Of a stretch of DNA of 64,000 nt, positions 1-10,513 are shown one piece after another. Positions within the stretch are counted from its first letter, which is position 1. Each line of letters begins with the position of its first letter. Location of the stretch: positions 104,213 to 168,212 of the forward strand of contig RQOL01000464.1 of the NCBI GenBank assembly GCA_013076295.1, written 5' to 3'. A program made the translations under genes and the position numbers. The notes under the pieces were generated by a model that saw only the letters and a program-made list of their open reading frames with translations, searched no databases and had not been told where the DNA came from. Source of the stretch: Sanderia malayensis (lineage: Eukaryota; Cnidaria; Scyphozoa; Semaeostomeae; Pelagiidae).

Positions 1-919
1 TCTTTATAATAACAGGTCTGGATGGAAAGATCTGAAGAACGAATTTCAGAAATAGCAATTTCGTGATTTCACTGAAACGAAGCCATTCAAAGCACATGCA
101 GTTGTCTAAAAGCTATTCTGCCCTTCCTTGCAATCAACTGGAATTCTACTTGAATCTTGCTCTTCAGAACTCTTTCGCCAAGAACTCCACCAGTAAGTGG
201 CTACGTTTTCTTCTATATTTTTCCCCTCAGTTGTTGTTGTATTGATTTATTCACCTCAGATTCCCTGATCAAGAACTCGCTTTTCAAATTCATCCAGCCG
301 TGCAATAAATTTTCAAAATTTCACTTCTCTATAAATTGACTCAGGTTTGTTTGAAAGAGCTCTGATCGATCAATACTAAAATTCTAATTTGATTTTTGCA
401 GATTTGGTTGTGAAACTCTAACTCGCCAGTCTCGAAAACAGCTATTTTCATATTGCATTGAAACAGGCCGTGCCGAGAAGCATGCAAATCCCCTGAAACG
501 TTTTCTCCTTGTCATGCACAGAATTGCTGCTCACGACTGACCAACCGAAGGCTAAAGTAGTGGATTTCAATCACATTTAACCTCATTTTCGTTCTGGATA
601 ACATAAACTTCGCTCAAGCTGGAAACAAATTTTTGAACTTCATATGGATTCTAAACTGGAAACGTGCCCACCATTCAGTTGCAATTCAAAACGCCAAAGT
701 TGTGTATGTGGTCTGTGAAATATGTGAGTGAATCACTTAAAAACTTTCATGATTTGCTGAATTTAAAACCCTTTTGTATATATCATGATTTTAGACTGTG
801 TGTTTAGATGCATCTAACTTTGGGACCCCTCTAAAATTTTCACAATGCGCTTTTCTATTGCTTTCATGAAATTCGTGTGGTGGTAAATACGTTTTTACGA
901 ATTTGATCTGTATTTTTCA
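1..919. other. AT-rich flank, no gene recognised
   Basis: I find no convincing coding region, RNA gene or repeat here. Short open frames of about 60 codons occur near 63-339 but have no recognisable domain. The last base, A919, is the host A that precedes the Helitron starting at 920. Confidence 0.4.
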
Positions 920-2314
920 TCTAATATATATATTCTACGGAGTCACTTGACGGTGGCGAAACTCTGCCTAAAACAATAGATTCGACCCGAAACAATAGGT
1001 CGAACGCCTCAAAACAATGGGCCGAAACGGCGAATCGGTGATCAATAAGGCTTTTTTGAATGGGATGGCACAAGGCTGACACTTGCATGGAAAGGCTCCG
1101 TTTCTAGAGTAGGCAAAAGTTATCTATTTTTGGAAGCCTATTTTAAAAGAATTTTTGAGTTATTCCATTAATTATTCTACTAATTGTGCTATCACGAAAA
1201 AACTACGGTTTACGCTCGCGAAACTTCCAAATTCACGTTCTGAACTCCATTTTCGAAAACAGTTTTGCCTTTTCCTGCAATTTGATTGGCTCTTTCGCAA
1301 CTTCACGTGAACAGTGACGCGTTTTTCGCTATCATGCAAATTTGCCCTCGGCAGGCAGCAGGTACTTTTGGAGAAGACGCCTGTTTTTGTTTTGTACACA
1401 AAAAGTGACGTGGACGCCTTTCAAAGTGTTTTACCAGCTGAATTATCTTTGTAAAGAGCTCTTAATTGTTTGAAAGACCCCTGGAGAGTTGCAGGAAACA
1501 ATAGAGAACACAGGTGATAGCTTTGTTTTGTTTTTTGAATGAAATAGTTGTAGGTTTTGTAACAGGCCAACAGGCGACCGCCATTGTTGCTTCGGCATGC
1601 TTACAACGCTTAGGCCATGGTTAAAGTGTTGAATTTTTCCAGCCCTATTTGCACGATTTTCACCATTTAAATTTTTGACAACTGTTGTCTGATAACACAA
1701 CTAAAATAATGTGTTGTTTTTTTTGTTTTATTGTTGTTTGTTTACGATTTCCAACAAAGTTGCTTTTCACTCGGGAAGGAGCAATTTTTCACGCAACACA
1801 CATTGTTTTTGCATTTGCGAAAATTCAATTTTAGCCTGCCACAATTGATAATTTTTTACCCCAACACTTTCAATAATTGTTCCCCAACATATTACCTTCA
1901 TGTTGGTGTTTTTTCAGTTCAACTGGGTCACTATTTGCCACGGTAAATACTATTCTTACTTGCTAAAGTGTGTTCAGAGGTTTTGCTTTTTGCACGGCTC
2001 CGAAATTTCATTCAAACCACCTCCACTAAATGGTCTCTAAGAATTCAGTATTATTTAGTTAAGAGGTGAGACTATTTGCAACGTGTTTGCTGTTTCCTTA
2101 GCTCCAGTTTGATATATTTTTTATTACAGATTGAGTTTAAATTTTCCAGGATGGATTAGGTTTTTGAAAGTAACTATTTTTTTTCAAACTTCACACTGAA
2201 ATTATCAACTTTCAGGAACGGCTTTCAGGGAGCAGCGTAGGTGCAGGGCGGTCGCTTGCTAGGGGGGGAGATTCGACCTCCCACCATTACTTTCTTTAGA
2301 AATGTTACGTCGTA

Positions 2315-2534
2315 GTATGTATAGTAAGGTATGTATAGTAGGGTATTTATAGTAGGGTATTTATAGTAGGGTATGCATAGTAGGGTATGTATAGTAGGGT
2401 ATGTATGGTAGGGTATGTATAGTAGGGTATGTATAGTAGGGTATGTATTGTAGGGTATGTATTGTAGGGTATGTATTGTAGGGTATGTATTGTAGGGTAT
2501 GTATGTAGGGTATGTATTGTAGGGTATGTATGTA

Positions 2535-2565
<31 letters not shown>

Positions 2566-2575
2566 TGTATGTATG
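2315..2575. repeat. TATGTATAGTAGGG / TATG microsatellite in H1
   Basis: Degenerate tandem array of a 14-bp unit (GTATGTATAGTAGG) that turns into pure TATG near 2535-2575. The many overlapping open frames here, rich in Tyr, Thr, His and Ile, are by-products of the repeat. Confidence 0.9.
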
Positions 2576-3019
2576 GGCATGAACGGCAGCAAATGCAGCG
2601 CGCAAAGCGCGCCAACCAGATTAAGCATTGTTTACTTGACGGGCTCTGGGGAGGAAGCGAAGCGACCGAACCCGGCTCATGTTTGTATGTATGTATGTAT
2701 GTATGTAGTTATGTTTGTATGTATGAATGTAGGTATGTATGTATGTATGTATGTATGGGCATGAGCGGGAGCGAATGCAGCGCGCGGAGCTCGCCAACCA
2801 GATTAAGCATTGTTTACTTGACGGGCTCCGGGGAGGGAGCGAAGCGACCAAACCCGGATCATGTATGTATGTATGTATGTATATATGTAGGTATGCATGT
2901 ATGTATGTATGTATGGGCATGAGCGGGAGCGAATGGAGCGCGCGAAGCGCACCAACCAGATTAAGCTATTTTTACTTGACGGGCTGGGGCGAACGAGCGA
3001 AGCGAGTGATGACCCCTAG
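2575..3019 (+). repeat. Three tandem 3'-end modules separated by TATG runs
   Basis: Three units of about 105 bp start near 2575, 2757 and 2916. Each runs from GGGCATGAGCGG through a GCGCGC-rich core and TTTACTTGACGGGCT to a GCGAAGCGA motif. Only the last ends in the true terminus GTGATGACCCCTAG. The first two end in ACCCGG(C/A)TCATG and are joined by (TATG)n tracts. The element therefore looks as if it carries three successive versions of its own 3' end. Confidence 0.7.
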
Positions 3020-3169
3020 TATTGTATATTCTCTAATCGAAATCTCGAATTAAAAGGATCCAATTATGTTTTCTGATGTACTATTCAATGGCAGCGCTTC
3101 TATCTGTTTTCTTTAAATCGAGACGTTTCTCGCACGCTTAGAAGTGCGCGAACATTTGCATCGCGGAAA

Positions 3170-3605
3170 AAATAGACCTGGAACAACCCTGGAACGGAAT
3201 CAGACACCGAGTCTTCCCTGGGGGAAAGGATGGAAATATGAGGATCAGAATCATTTCAAATTAAAGCAGGGGAGAAAACATGGACCTAGAACAACCTTGG
3301 AATGGAAGTTGGGATAAGGGGATTCCATGGGCCATGCTGTGGGGAATGGATGCAACTTTGAAGATTTGAATGATTTCAAGTTAAATCATCATAGAAAACA
3401 TGGACCTGGAACAACTTTGGAATCAAGATCAGAACTCGGGACTCCTATGGACCATGTGGTCGAGGAATGCTGCCAACTATGAGGTTTTCAATCAAGTCAA
3501 TTTAAGTCATCATGGACCTGGAACAACCTTCGAATGGAAATGGGGACTGGGGAATTCCATGTATAATATGGTTGGGGAATGCTTGCAACTATGGCCACTT
3601 CAATT
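3170..3605. repeat. Degenerate tandem repeat, about 102-121 bp unit, 4 copies
   Basis: Four diverged units open with versions of CATGGACCTGGAACAACCTT, near 3173, 3275, 3396 and 3510. Each carries GGAATG and ATTTCAAGTTAA-like blocks. The reading frames through it are not shared between units, so it is unlikely to be coding. Confidence 0.65.
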
Positions 3606-3629
3606 GTTTCAAACAAAATTCTTTTTCTT

Positions 3630-3772
3630 TGCGTGTCCTACCACTGATCTTATTGCAAATTAAGCAAATTTAATTAGAACCAATTGCTTAGCGTGTCCGC
3701 CGGCTGATCCTGATCTTTCACAATTTCATCAACTTTAATTAGAACAGATTGCTTAACGTGTCCGCCGGCTTT
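3630..3772. repeat. Short tandem repeat, GCGTGTCC...ATTGCTTA unit
   Basis: Two and a part copies of a unit of about 60-70 bp beginning CGTGTCCKMCSRCTGAT and ending TTAATTAGAACMRATTGCTTA. They lie directly upstream of the HARBI1-type exon. Confidence 0.55.
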
Positions 3773-4244
3773 GATAGTCAATTTTTTATTTCTTGATGCT
3801 GGTGCAAGTGGTAGAAATGGTGATGCTCACATCTTTGAATCATCACCTCTGAAGGGAAAGATGGATGACAAATCAATTGGCTTTCCCATATCAGAGGAGC
3901 TTGGGGATTCATGCTTGAAATGCCATTACCATGTCATAGGTGATGATGCCTTTCCACTGAGAAATGACATCATGAAACCCTTTCCCTTCAGGCAACCTGT
4001 ACATGAGCAACAGATTTCCAATTACAGACTTTCAAGTGCTAGACGAGTTGTTGAAAATGCATTTGGCATTCTAGCAAACAGGTTTAGAGTTTTGCTGACC
4101 AAAATTGCATTGGAGCCAAAAAAGGCCGAAAAGGTTGTGTTAGCAATAAGTTGTTTGCACAACATGCTTATTCAAGAGCAATCATCATATGGAAATGCAC
4201 TTCACACTGAAATTGAAAACCATGAAATTAACAAAGGAAGTTGA
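3771..4244 (+). CDS. HARBI1/DDE_4-type transposase, C-terminal fragment
   Basis: The product would be the DDE nuclease of a PIF/Harbinger transposon, which cuts and joins transposon ends. The 157-codon frame shows the family landmarks in order: FLFLDAGASGRNGDAHIFES near residues 5-25 (usual first-Asp block, DVGxxGRxxDxxVF), GDDAFPLRNDIMKPFP near 57-72 (second catalytic region), and ARRVVENAFGILANRFRVL near 89-107 carrying the catalytic Glu. A full protein is about 350 residues, so the N-terminal half is missing. Tandem repeats precede it and there is no clear start codon context, so this is a partial gene or a 3' exon. A possible 3' element end lies near 4471. A Myb/SANT-like gene, the usual second gene of such elements, lies downstream on the same strand but may be unrelated. 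Confidence 0.8.
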   Translation: MIVNFLFLDAGASGRNGDAHIFESSPLKGKMDDKSIGFPISEELGDSCLKCHYHVIGDDAFPLRNDIMKPFPFRQPVHEQQISNYRLSSARRVVENAFGILANRFRVLLTKIALEPKKAEKVVLAISCLHNMLIQEQSSYGNALHTEIENHEINKGS

Positions 4245-4256
4245 TGCATTTTGATG

Positions 4257-4471
4257 TCCCACTAAGAATATTATCTGTGCAACCCCCGCGCACATCACGA
4301 TTTTTGTCTTTTGTTGCCAACGACGAAGACAAATATCAAACATGTTTGATATCAAGGATTGCTATCAGCGACAAAAATCTTTGATATTTGCGTCCCGCAC
4401 ACAGCAGACTTTTGTCGCCAATGACAAAAATTTTGGTCGGCAGCCACAAAAATCTGCCATGTGCACTAGGC
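4257..4471. other. Candidate Harbinger 3' end with palindrome
   Basis: This stretch after the transposase stop repeats ATTTTTGTC-type motifs in both orientations and contains a perfect 20-bp palindrome at 4333-4352 (ATATCAAACA and its complement). It ends in GCCATGTGCACTAGGC followed by TTA (4472-4474), as expected for a Harbinger terminus next to a 3-bp TTA target duplication. I did not find the matching left terminus, so this is tentative. Confidence 0.35.
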
Positions 4472-4572
4472 TTAACTGACCAATTATCAAACTGACCTGG
4501 TCTTGGGGCATGTAATTTAGAAACGATAACCCAGTGTCAAAGTTGTATATACTCCTGTTAAAAAAATAATAT

Positions 4573-4824
4573 TTAAGTGAACCTCAATACTTCCAATTCA
4601 TTAAAACAACCATGAAGACTATCATGAGAAGAAAAACTTTCCAACTCTTCATCTGAATGATTTTGAAGAAGCCAGTCAAGTTCAAGTTCCAAATTTTCAT
4701 GGCTGCTTGTGTTACTAGAATCAGCTATTATTTCTTTAGCTTTTAAGATTTGTGGAGGTGATATATCTTCAAATATATCATTGATGATAGAATTTATCTC
4801 AGCAACCCATTGAAGTTTCAACAC
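4573..4824 (-). CDS. Hypothetical exon, minus strand, 83 codons
   Basis: An open frame with protein-like composition: mixed hydrophobic and acidic residues, a Glu/Ser-rich middle, and QWVAEINSIINDIFEDI near the N-terminus. I do not recognise a family. It lies 0.1 kb beyond the candidate Harbinger end and has no matching exon nearby. It could be a TE exon or chance. Confidence 0.25.
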   Translation of the reverse strand: MLKLQWVAEINSIINDIFEDISPPQILKAKEIIADSSNTSSHENLELELDWLLQNHSDEELESFSSHDSLHGCFNELEVLRFT

Positions 4825-5804
4825 AGGTGCATTTTGAATAACAAAGCCAATACAATTAATATTTTATTACATATTTACATATGCGCCTATAATATTAATA
4901 GCCACAACATTTTACATATTTCTGTACATTGGAACAGGTTTTACAGATATCACTGGTTAATTTTTCGCGAATGTGAGTTTCGTGAGAGATACACTGTCGC
5001 TAATTGCAATTTTGGAAAAATCTGTGCCTCAAACGTTTGTGAAAATGGCCAAAATTTGCGAAATTCGCGAAAGTTTATCTCGAGAAAGTTTCTCCGATTC
5101 AAGTACTTCACATTTGGTTTCAGCAGAGCCACATTCACACGTCATGTGACAAAATGAGCAGCAATCATGTTTTACTTCAGGAAATTTTACAGTACCATTG
5201 ACAAAGGGTCGGTGTTAGATCATAGGCTCCTATGCTACAAAAATGATGTAATACTGTGTTATCCAAATGGAGGCTGGACATTCACCTCACACACCGCAAA
5301 TGAATAAAACCAGCTGCCCTAATTTGCAGTCTTAGCTTTTGTTGACTTTTTGAATACACTGGCAAATGGCCATTAAAATGGCTAGGATCAGCTCTGAAGA
5401 ATAGATATCACTTTAAACCCATATTATCCACTACCATTATGAATTGACTACCATGCTCTAAAAGTAGACTAAATGACCATCAATTTATGTCATATAATAG
5501 TGTCGCGACTTGACTTAAAAGGAAGCAAATTAAGATGACGATGAGCAGAAATGTATAACACACCTCAGTTGAGGTAGGTCAGCCTCCATGATCAGAAATG
5601 TTGTTGTGACAACCACTTTACATGATCCAGATGGGCTGGACATGTCAGAAAGAACTCTCCTCTTTTGTCTTTCTGGAGTCTTTCTATGATACATCCCTAT
5701 CAGGAGAGAATCTATAGACTTTTCTTTTTTTGATGGATCATATATGTGTAATGCAAGTTCTTCTTTAAGATAAAGCGGAGAAATTACAATAATTAAATCT
5801 TTTC
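4825..5804. other. Non-coding, TTCGCGAA-rich patch
   Basis: No gene recognised. Around 4960-5095 there are several CGCGAA / TTCGCG motifs in both orientations, which suggests a decayed short inverted-repeat element. The rest is AT-rich sequence without clear structure. Confidence 0.35.
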
Positions 5805-6202
5805 TTGTGTATCCTTCAACTTCGAGTCAATTATGGTTGCAATGTTTCCATCGAAGATAAAGAAGAATTGGCATCGGAGGCACTCGTTTTCACGGCTGTG
5901 GGAAATACTGGAGTCACATGGAAGTCCATCATAAGTTATTTCTTTTGCAATAAAGTTCCGATTGGTGTCCTGGCTCAGTTGACTAGAACATCTCTAAATG
6001 TTATGGCAGATGCAGGATTTGTTGCCATGAGCATAATATGGGATGGGACATATGTCAACCAAGCGGCTGCTGGATGTTTGCGATGCCGATCTGGTTGTTT
6101 GTACGAGTTGTTAGCCACTGCGTTCCCACACCCATCATGTGGCTATTTAGTACATGTAATATTCAACATTTGGCACATGTTGAAATTACTTAGAAACACA
6201 TT
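5805..6202 (+). pseudogene. P-element/THAP9-like transposase exon (RNase H-like part)
   Basis: The translation matches the central catalytic region of P-element/THAP9 transposases. SEALVFTAVGNTG is followed by a WKSIISYFF block (usually WKxPIxYFL), then ADAGFVAMSIIWDGTYVNQA (usually the CDGAxxNxA motif) and a closing VHVIFNIWHMLKLLRNTL (usually VHVIFDPCHMLKLxRN). The conserved Asp and Cys of that last motif are replaced by Asn and Trp, so the copy is probably inactive. The exon ends at a strong splice donor, TT|GTAAGTATCAG (GT at 6203). No THAP zinc finger is visible upstream. The C-terminal part of such a protein lies on the same strand at 16370-17225. Confidence 0.72.
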
Positions 6203-6230
6203 GTAAGTATCAGTATACTACTTAGAGACT

Positions 6231-6412
6231 GTTTACATGGAGGTAGGGTCACCCTCCTCTATTGTTTTTGTGGTTGTGTTTACATGTTAGGTAGGGTCGC
6301 CCTAGGCGTAGGGTCACCATATCAACTAGGTAGGGTGACCCTCCTAGGAGGGCCAACTTTTTTTCACTCAAGCCATGTAAACGCTCGAGGAAGGGTGACC
6401 CTAGGGGGAGGA
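6231..6412. repeat. Small MITE-like patch with repeated GGGTSACCC palindromes
   Basis: GTTTACATGG near 6231 and CCATGTAAAC near 6383 form an inverted pair around a stretch in which AGGGTCACCCT-type palindromes recur about five times (near 6245, 6293, 6310, 6333, 6401). The inner palindromic part continues beyond the second arm, so the boundaries are unclear. No coding is seen. Confidence 0.45.
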
Positions 6413-7176
6413 CTATCTTTATCAATCTCGATCTGTGAATGACGTGTTGGTGCACCAAATCTTTAATTACAAAAACGAAGTATATTCGCAAGCATATCGA
6501 CATGGAGAGTATTTCAGAAGATACTAATTCACATAACGTTTCGCTGGGTAACTATGTTGTTATGTCGTTATGTTGTTATTTCGTTATTTTAACGTTACGT
6601 GAATTTTACTGGTTATGTCGTTATTTTAATTTATTTCATGGATTTGTCAATTGTCAACTGAATTTGTCTCTGGTTTTCTCATGTCAATTCTTATCGTGTA
6701 TACATTTTAAAATTTCTACATGCAATTCGTTTTCCACCTGGTATTTCTATAAGATACCAATTGGAAGCGATTGCAAATCAAAATGAAAAGGATAATTTAG
6801 AAACACAGAATAGGGTAGAAGATTACAATGTGTCTATGGACGTCCCAAATGAAGGCCAAGGCTCAGCCACTGTGATTTCCTCGAAGACTTCAACGAGCCA
6901 GCTTCCCAACAACAGTCAGAAGACCGCCAAAAGAAAATTTAGGCCTAAGCCTACAAGCGATCCAGTGCCTCCAAGAAAACCCAGGAAGTTTGCCTGGTCA
7001 CCCGAAGCTGCGGAGGTGCTTTTAAAGTATGTGAGAGAATTCAAAACGCAGTGCGAGTACAACGCAATCGACATTGAAGCTGACCTAGCAAGCTTGTATA
7101 AAGAAGTACATCTGTGCATGGCCATTGACTACCCTGAAGATTTTGACTGAGAAAGTGTCTCAGAAACAAACAAAGA

Positions 7177-9108
7177 TCTAATATTACTATTCTGTGATGT
7201 CACGTGACGGTGGCGAAACTCTGCCTAAAACAATAGATTCGACCTGAAACAATAGGTCGAACGCCTCAAAACACTGGGACGAAACGGCGAATCGGTGATC
7301 AATAAGGCTTTTTTCAATGGGGTCGCAAAAGGTTGACACTTGCATGGAAAGGCTCCGCTTCCAGAGTAGGCAAAAGTTATCTATTTTTGCAAGCCTATTT
7401 TAAAAGAATTTTTGAGTTATTCCATTAATTGCTCCACTAATTGTGCTATCACGAAAAAACGACTGTTTACGCTGGCGAAACTTTCAAATTCGCGTCGCGA
7501 ACTCCATTTTCGAAAAGAGTATTCGCTCTTCACGTGATCCGTTTCGCCTTTTCCTGCAATTTGATTGGCTCTTTCCTGGCTTCATGTGAAAAGTCACGCG
7601 TTTTTCGTTATCATGCAAATTAGCCCTTGGGTTGAACAGCAGGTACTTTTGGAGAAGACGCGTGTTATTGTTTTCAACACAAAGGATAACTGGGCGCCTT
7701 TCAAAATGTTTTACGACTTGAATTATGTTTGTAAAGCCTTGCTAATTGTTTGAGAGACCTCTGGAAAATTACAGGAGACAATTGAGAACACAGGTGATAG
7801 CTTTGTTTTGTTTTTTGAGTGAGATAGTTTTAGTTTTTGTACGGCCGCCACATTGTTGCTTCGGCATGCTTGCGACGCTTAGGCCTAATGTAATCAAGCC
7901 CAAAGTTTTAACAAACAAATTATGATAAGGGGTTATCAGGCGAGCAAAGCGAGCCAAACTGTTGCAAGAGGAGTAGGCAGAGGCATGAGCGAAGCAAATG
8001 CACCGCACGAAGTGCGCCCTATCAGTCAATGTTTCTTGATAAAGATAGACAGGCGAGCGCAGCGAGCTAACCATTGTACATGGAGTTGAAAGAGGCATGA
8101 GCGAAGCGAATGCAGCACACGGAGTGCGCCCTATCAGTCAATGTTTCTTGATAAAAGATAGACAGGCGAGCGGAGTGAGCTAATCAATTGTACATGGAGT
8201 TGAAAGAGGCATGACGAAGCGAATGCAACACACGAAGTGCGCCCTATCAGTCAATGTTTCTTGATAATAGATAGACAGGCGAGCGCAGCGAGCTAACCCA
8301 TTGTACGTGGGGTTGAAAGAGGCATGAGCGAAGCGAATGCAGCGCGCGAAGTGCGCCCTATCAGTCAATGTTTCTTGATAATAGATACACAGGCGAGCGC
8401 AGCGAGCTATCCCATTGTACGTGTAATTGAAAGAGGCATGAGCGAAGCGAATGCAGCGCACGAAGTGCGCCCTATCAGTCAATGTTTCTTGATAATAGAT
8501 ACACAGGCGAGCGCAGCGAGCTATCCCATTGTACGTGTAATTGAAAGAGGCATGAGCGAAGCGAATCCAGCGCACGAAGTGCGCCCTACCAGTCAATGTT
8601 TCTTGATAATAGATAGACAGGCGAGCGCAGCGAGCTAACCCATTGTACGTGGGGTTGAAAGAGGCATGAGCGAAGCGAATGCAGCGCACGAAGTGCGCCC
8701 TATCAGTCAATGTTTCTTGATAATAGATAGACAGGCGAGTGCAGCGAGTTATCCCATTGTACGTGGGGTTGAAAGAGGCATGAGCGATGCGAATGCAGCG
8801 CACGAAGTGCGCCCTATCAGTCAATATTTCTTGATAAAAGATAGACAGGCGAGCGCAGCGAGCTAACCCATTGTACGTGAGGTTGAAAGAGGCATGAGCG
8901 AAGCGAATGCAGCGCTCGAAGTGCCCCCTATCAGTCAATGTTTCTTGTTAATAGATAGACAGGCGAGCGTAGCGAGCTAACCCATTGTAAATGGGGTTGA
9001 AAGGGGCATCAGCGTAAGCGTATGCAGCGCACGAAGTGCGCCAACCAGATTAAGCTTTTTTTACTTGACGGGCTGGGGCGAACGAGCGAAGCGAGTGATG
9101 ATCCCTAG
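7177..9108 (+). mobile_element. Non-autonomous Helitron H2 (complete, 1.9 kb)
   Basis: Starts with TCTAATATTACTATTCTG after host A7176 and ends with GATGATCCCTAG before host T9109. About 7177-7900 is homologous to the 5' parts of the other copies. It includes a triplet of AACAATRG-type motifs near 7227-7280 and blocks such as TCTTTCCTGGCTTCATGTGAA. The 3' half is a 114-bp minisatellite. The last 60 bp (TTTTTTTACTTGACGGGCTGGGGCG to the end) match the 3019 and 17660 ends. It lies within an exon and splits the reading frame. No transposition protein is encoded. Confidence 0.88.
7945..9030. repeat. 114-bp minisatellite array inside H2, about 9 units
   Basis: Nine units, recognisable by CCTATCAGTCAATGTTTCTT near 8008, 8127, 8241, 8355, 8470, 8583, 8697, 8811 and 8926. 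Each holds a perfect hairpin core GCGCAC-GAA-GTGCGC, a GCATGAGCGAAGCGAATGC block and a GCGAGCGCAGCGAGC block. The unit is a multiple of three, so open frames of up to about 250 codons run through both strands with a 38-residue period; these are not genes. Confidence 0.92.
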
Positions 9109-10513
9109 TATTAAAGACATGGATGTCAGGGAGTACGAAGAATATCGGAAAGAGTTAGAAGCCCAAAAAGCAAAGATAAGAAGTGGCTATCAAAGAATCA
9201 AAGAAAAAAATAAAAAGTGTCAGACAGGACTATCACATCGCCGTGAACAAAGCCACAAGAAGCGGCAGTGGTAAAATTGTGCAGGACAACTATGGCCTGC
9301 TGACAGATATATGGGGTGAATCGCCATCTACCACTTCATTATCTTTTGGTATTGATGGAGACACAATTTCATTAAACAGTGGCGATGAACAGGAAGGTCA
9401 AACTGAAATTTCTGAAGGTACTATGATTCCATGTCTGGAAATTTAGACTTTATTTTGATTAAAGCTTTCTTAGGGGAATACATGTAGGCCTACAGTCAAA
9501 AGCAGAGTGTTGAATGATTGCAAGAAATTCAGTTCCTGCTTTTTAGTGCCATTCAATGTTGATAGGAAAACATTTTATCATTAGGAAGCTTCTCAATGTG
9601 GCAGTTACTATATATTGCTTCTAAATTGTGTCTATATATAGAAAATACTTCATGAGGAATAATTGTTTTTTTGATTGTAAGCAATAGCCATTTCTCACTG
9701 CAGGTAGATATCAAACCCATAACAGCCACCCAAACCCAACCTTGAAAAATGATGGTACTTCAATATATACAAAAAAAAACAGTTCTTATGATAAGCTGGT
9801 GATGTCTACAGTTCAGCTCACTGGTTTAAAAATACATGTAATATATTAATTTTATATCTATTGTCAACAGAATCCTCTACAGTAGACAATAGTGATTATT
9901 CTGCTGATCAGGAATCAATGGCTACACCTGAAACACCCATTTCCACCAAGGGAAAAGGAGAAATGCGTGTCTCCTGTATACCAAAGCTTGTGGATAATAA
10001 CAGAAAGGATATGGAAGAACGCCTGTCCCAAGCTCAGAGAGACCAATTTTTAATGTCTACAGAAAAGGATGATGTGACAATGAAAAAAGACATGCTTGAA
10101 GCATTTGAAAAATCAAACAAAACACTTGATGATGCAATATCAAAAATGACAACCTGTTTGACTTCCCTGGGAAATGGAATTGTACAAGGCATGCAAATGT
10201 TAGCCACTGCCATTTCAAACCCACACCCATCTCCACCACACCATGGTCAAATGCACTATAATGGGAGTCCTCAACAACAACACCTATGGCTAATGCAAGT
10301 CACAACAGAGACCCTGCACTTGAAAACTCACAAGAAGCCCCATACTATCAGGATTTCTAAATCTTTTTTTGTTATCACAATATGTAAGAAAAGCAGAAAG
10401 AAGTAAAAAGGTTGAAATAAAAAAAAGTATGTTTGATTTTTAACATGCATATTCCTTTTTCATGTTCTTAATCCATGTTCAGACATGATAAAACCTGAGT
10501 TAATTATCCAATG

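Larger units (their letters stand above)
920..3019 (+). mobile_element. Non-autonomous Helitron H1 (complete, 2.1 kb)
   Basis: The element begins with TCTAATATATATATTCT directly after host A919 and ends with CCCCTAG directly before host T3020. That is the A|TC...CTAG|T signature of Helitrons, with no terminal inverted repeat and no target-site duplication. Positions 920 to about 1690 match the 5' parts of the copies at 7177, 20142 (reverse) and 45515. It resembles the 45515 copy most closely, because both carry the stretch around 1650-1690 and a TATG/TATAG-rich middle. About 1700-2300 is extra sequence not shared with the 7177 copy. No Rep or helicase coding is present, so it would need an autonomous partner. 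The 3' 440 bp is built of three repeated 3'-end-like modules. Confidence 0.82.
6737..10360 (+). pseudogene. Myb/SANT-like gene interrupted by a Helitron (copy 1)
   Basis: A DNA-binding-type protein split into 6737-7176, 9109-9417 and 9871-10360. The first part carries a basic RKFRPKP stretch and then a Myb/SANT-like helix set beginning KFAWSPEAAEVLLKYVREF. The second is a charged, probably coiled region (EYEEYRKELEAQKAKIR, then IRSGYQRIKEK) ending in GSGKIVQDNYGLLTDIW. The intron 9418-9870 has GAAG|GTACTA and TCAACAG|AA and preserves frame. The last exon is acidic then Met/Gln-rich. A Helitron fills 7177-9108; without it K-D-I-K-D-M-D reads straight through. Lesions: a TGA at 7148-7150, a one-base break near 9205 and one near 10280, after which the original frame would end at 10358-10360. 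Similar proteins accompany PIF/Harbinger elements or are domesticated; which applies here is unknown. Confidence 0.7.

Noticed and set aside
2225..3053. Tyr/Thr/His- and Met/Cys/Val-rich frames
   Set aside because: They are translations of TATG and TATAG microsatellites.
8180..8938. A 252-codon repetitive minus-strand protein
   Set aside because: It is the 114-bp minisatellite read in one frame. Frames are open on both strands with a 38-residue period, and copy number differs between the duplicates.
7945..9030. CRISPR-like direct repeats
   Set aside because: Units of 114 bp are repeated in full, with no unique spacers, inside a eukaryotic Helitron.
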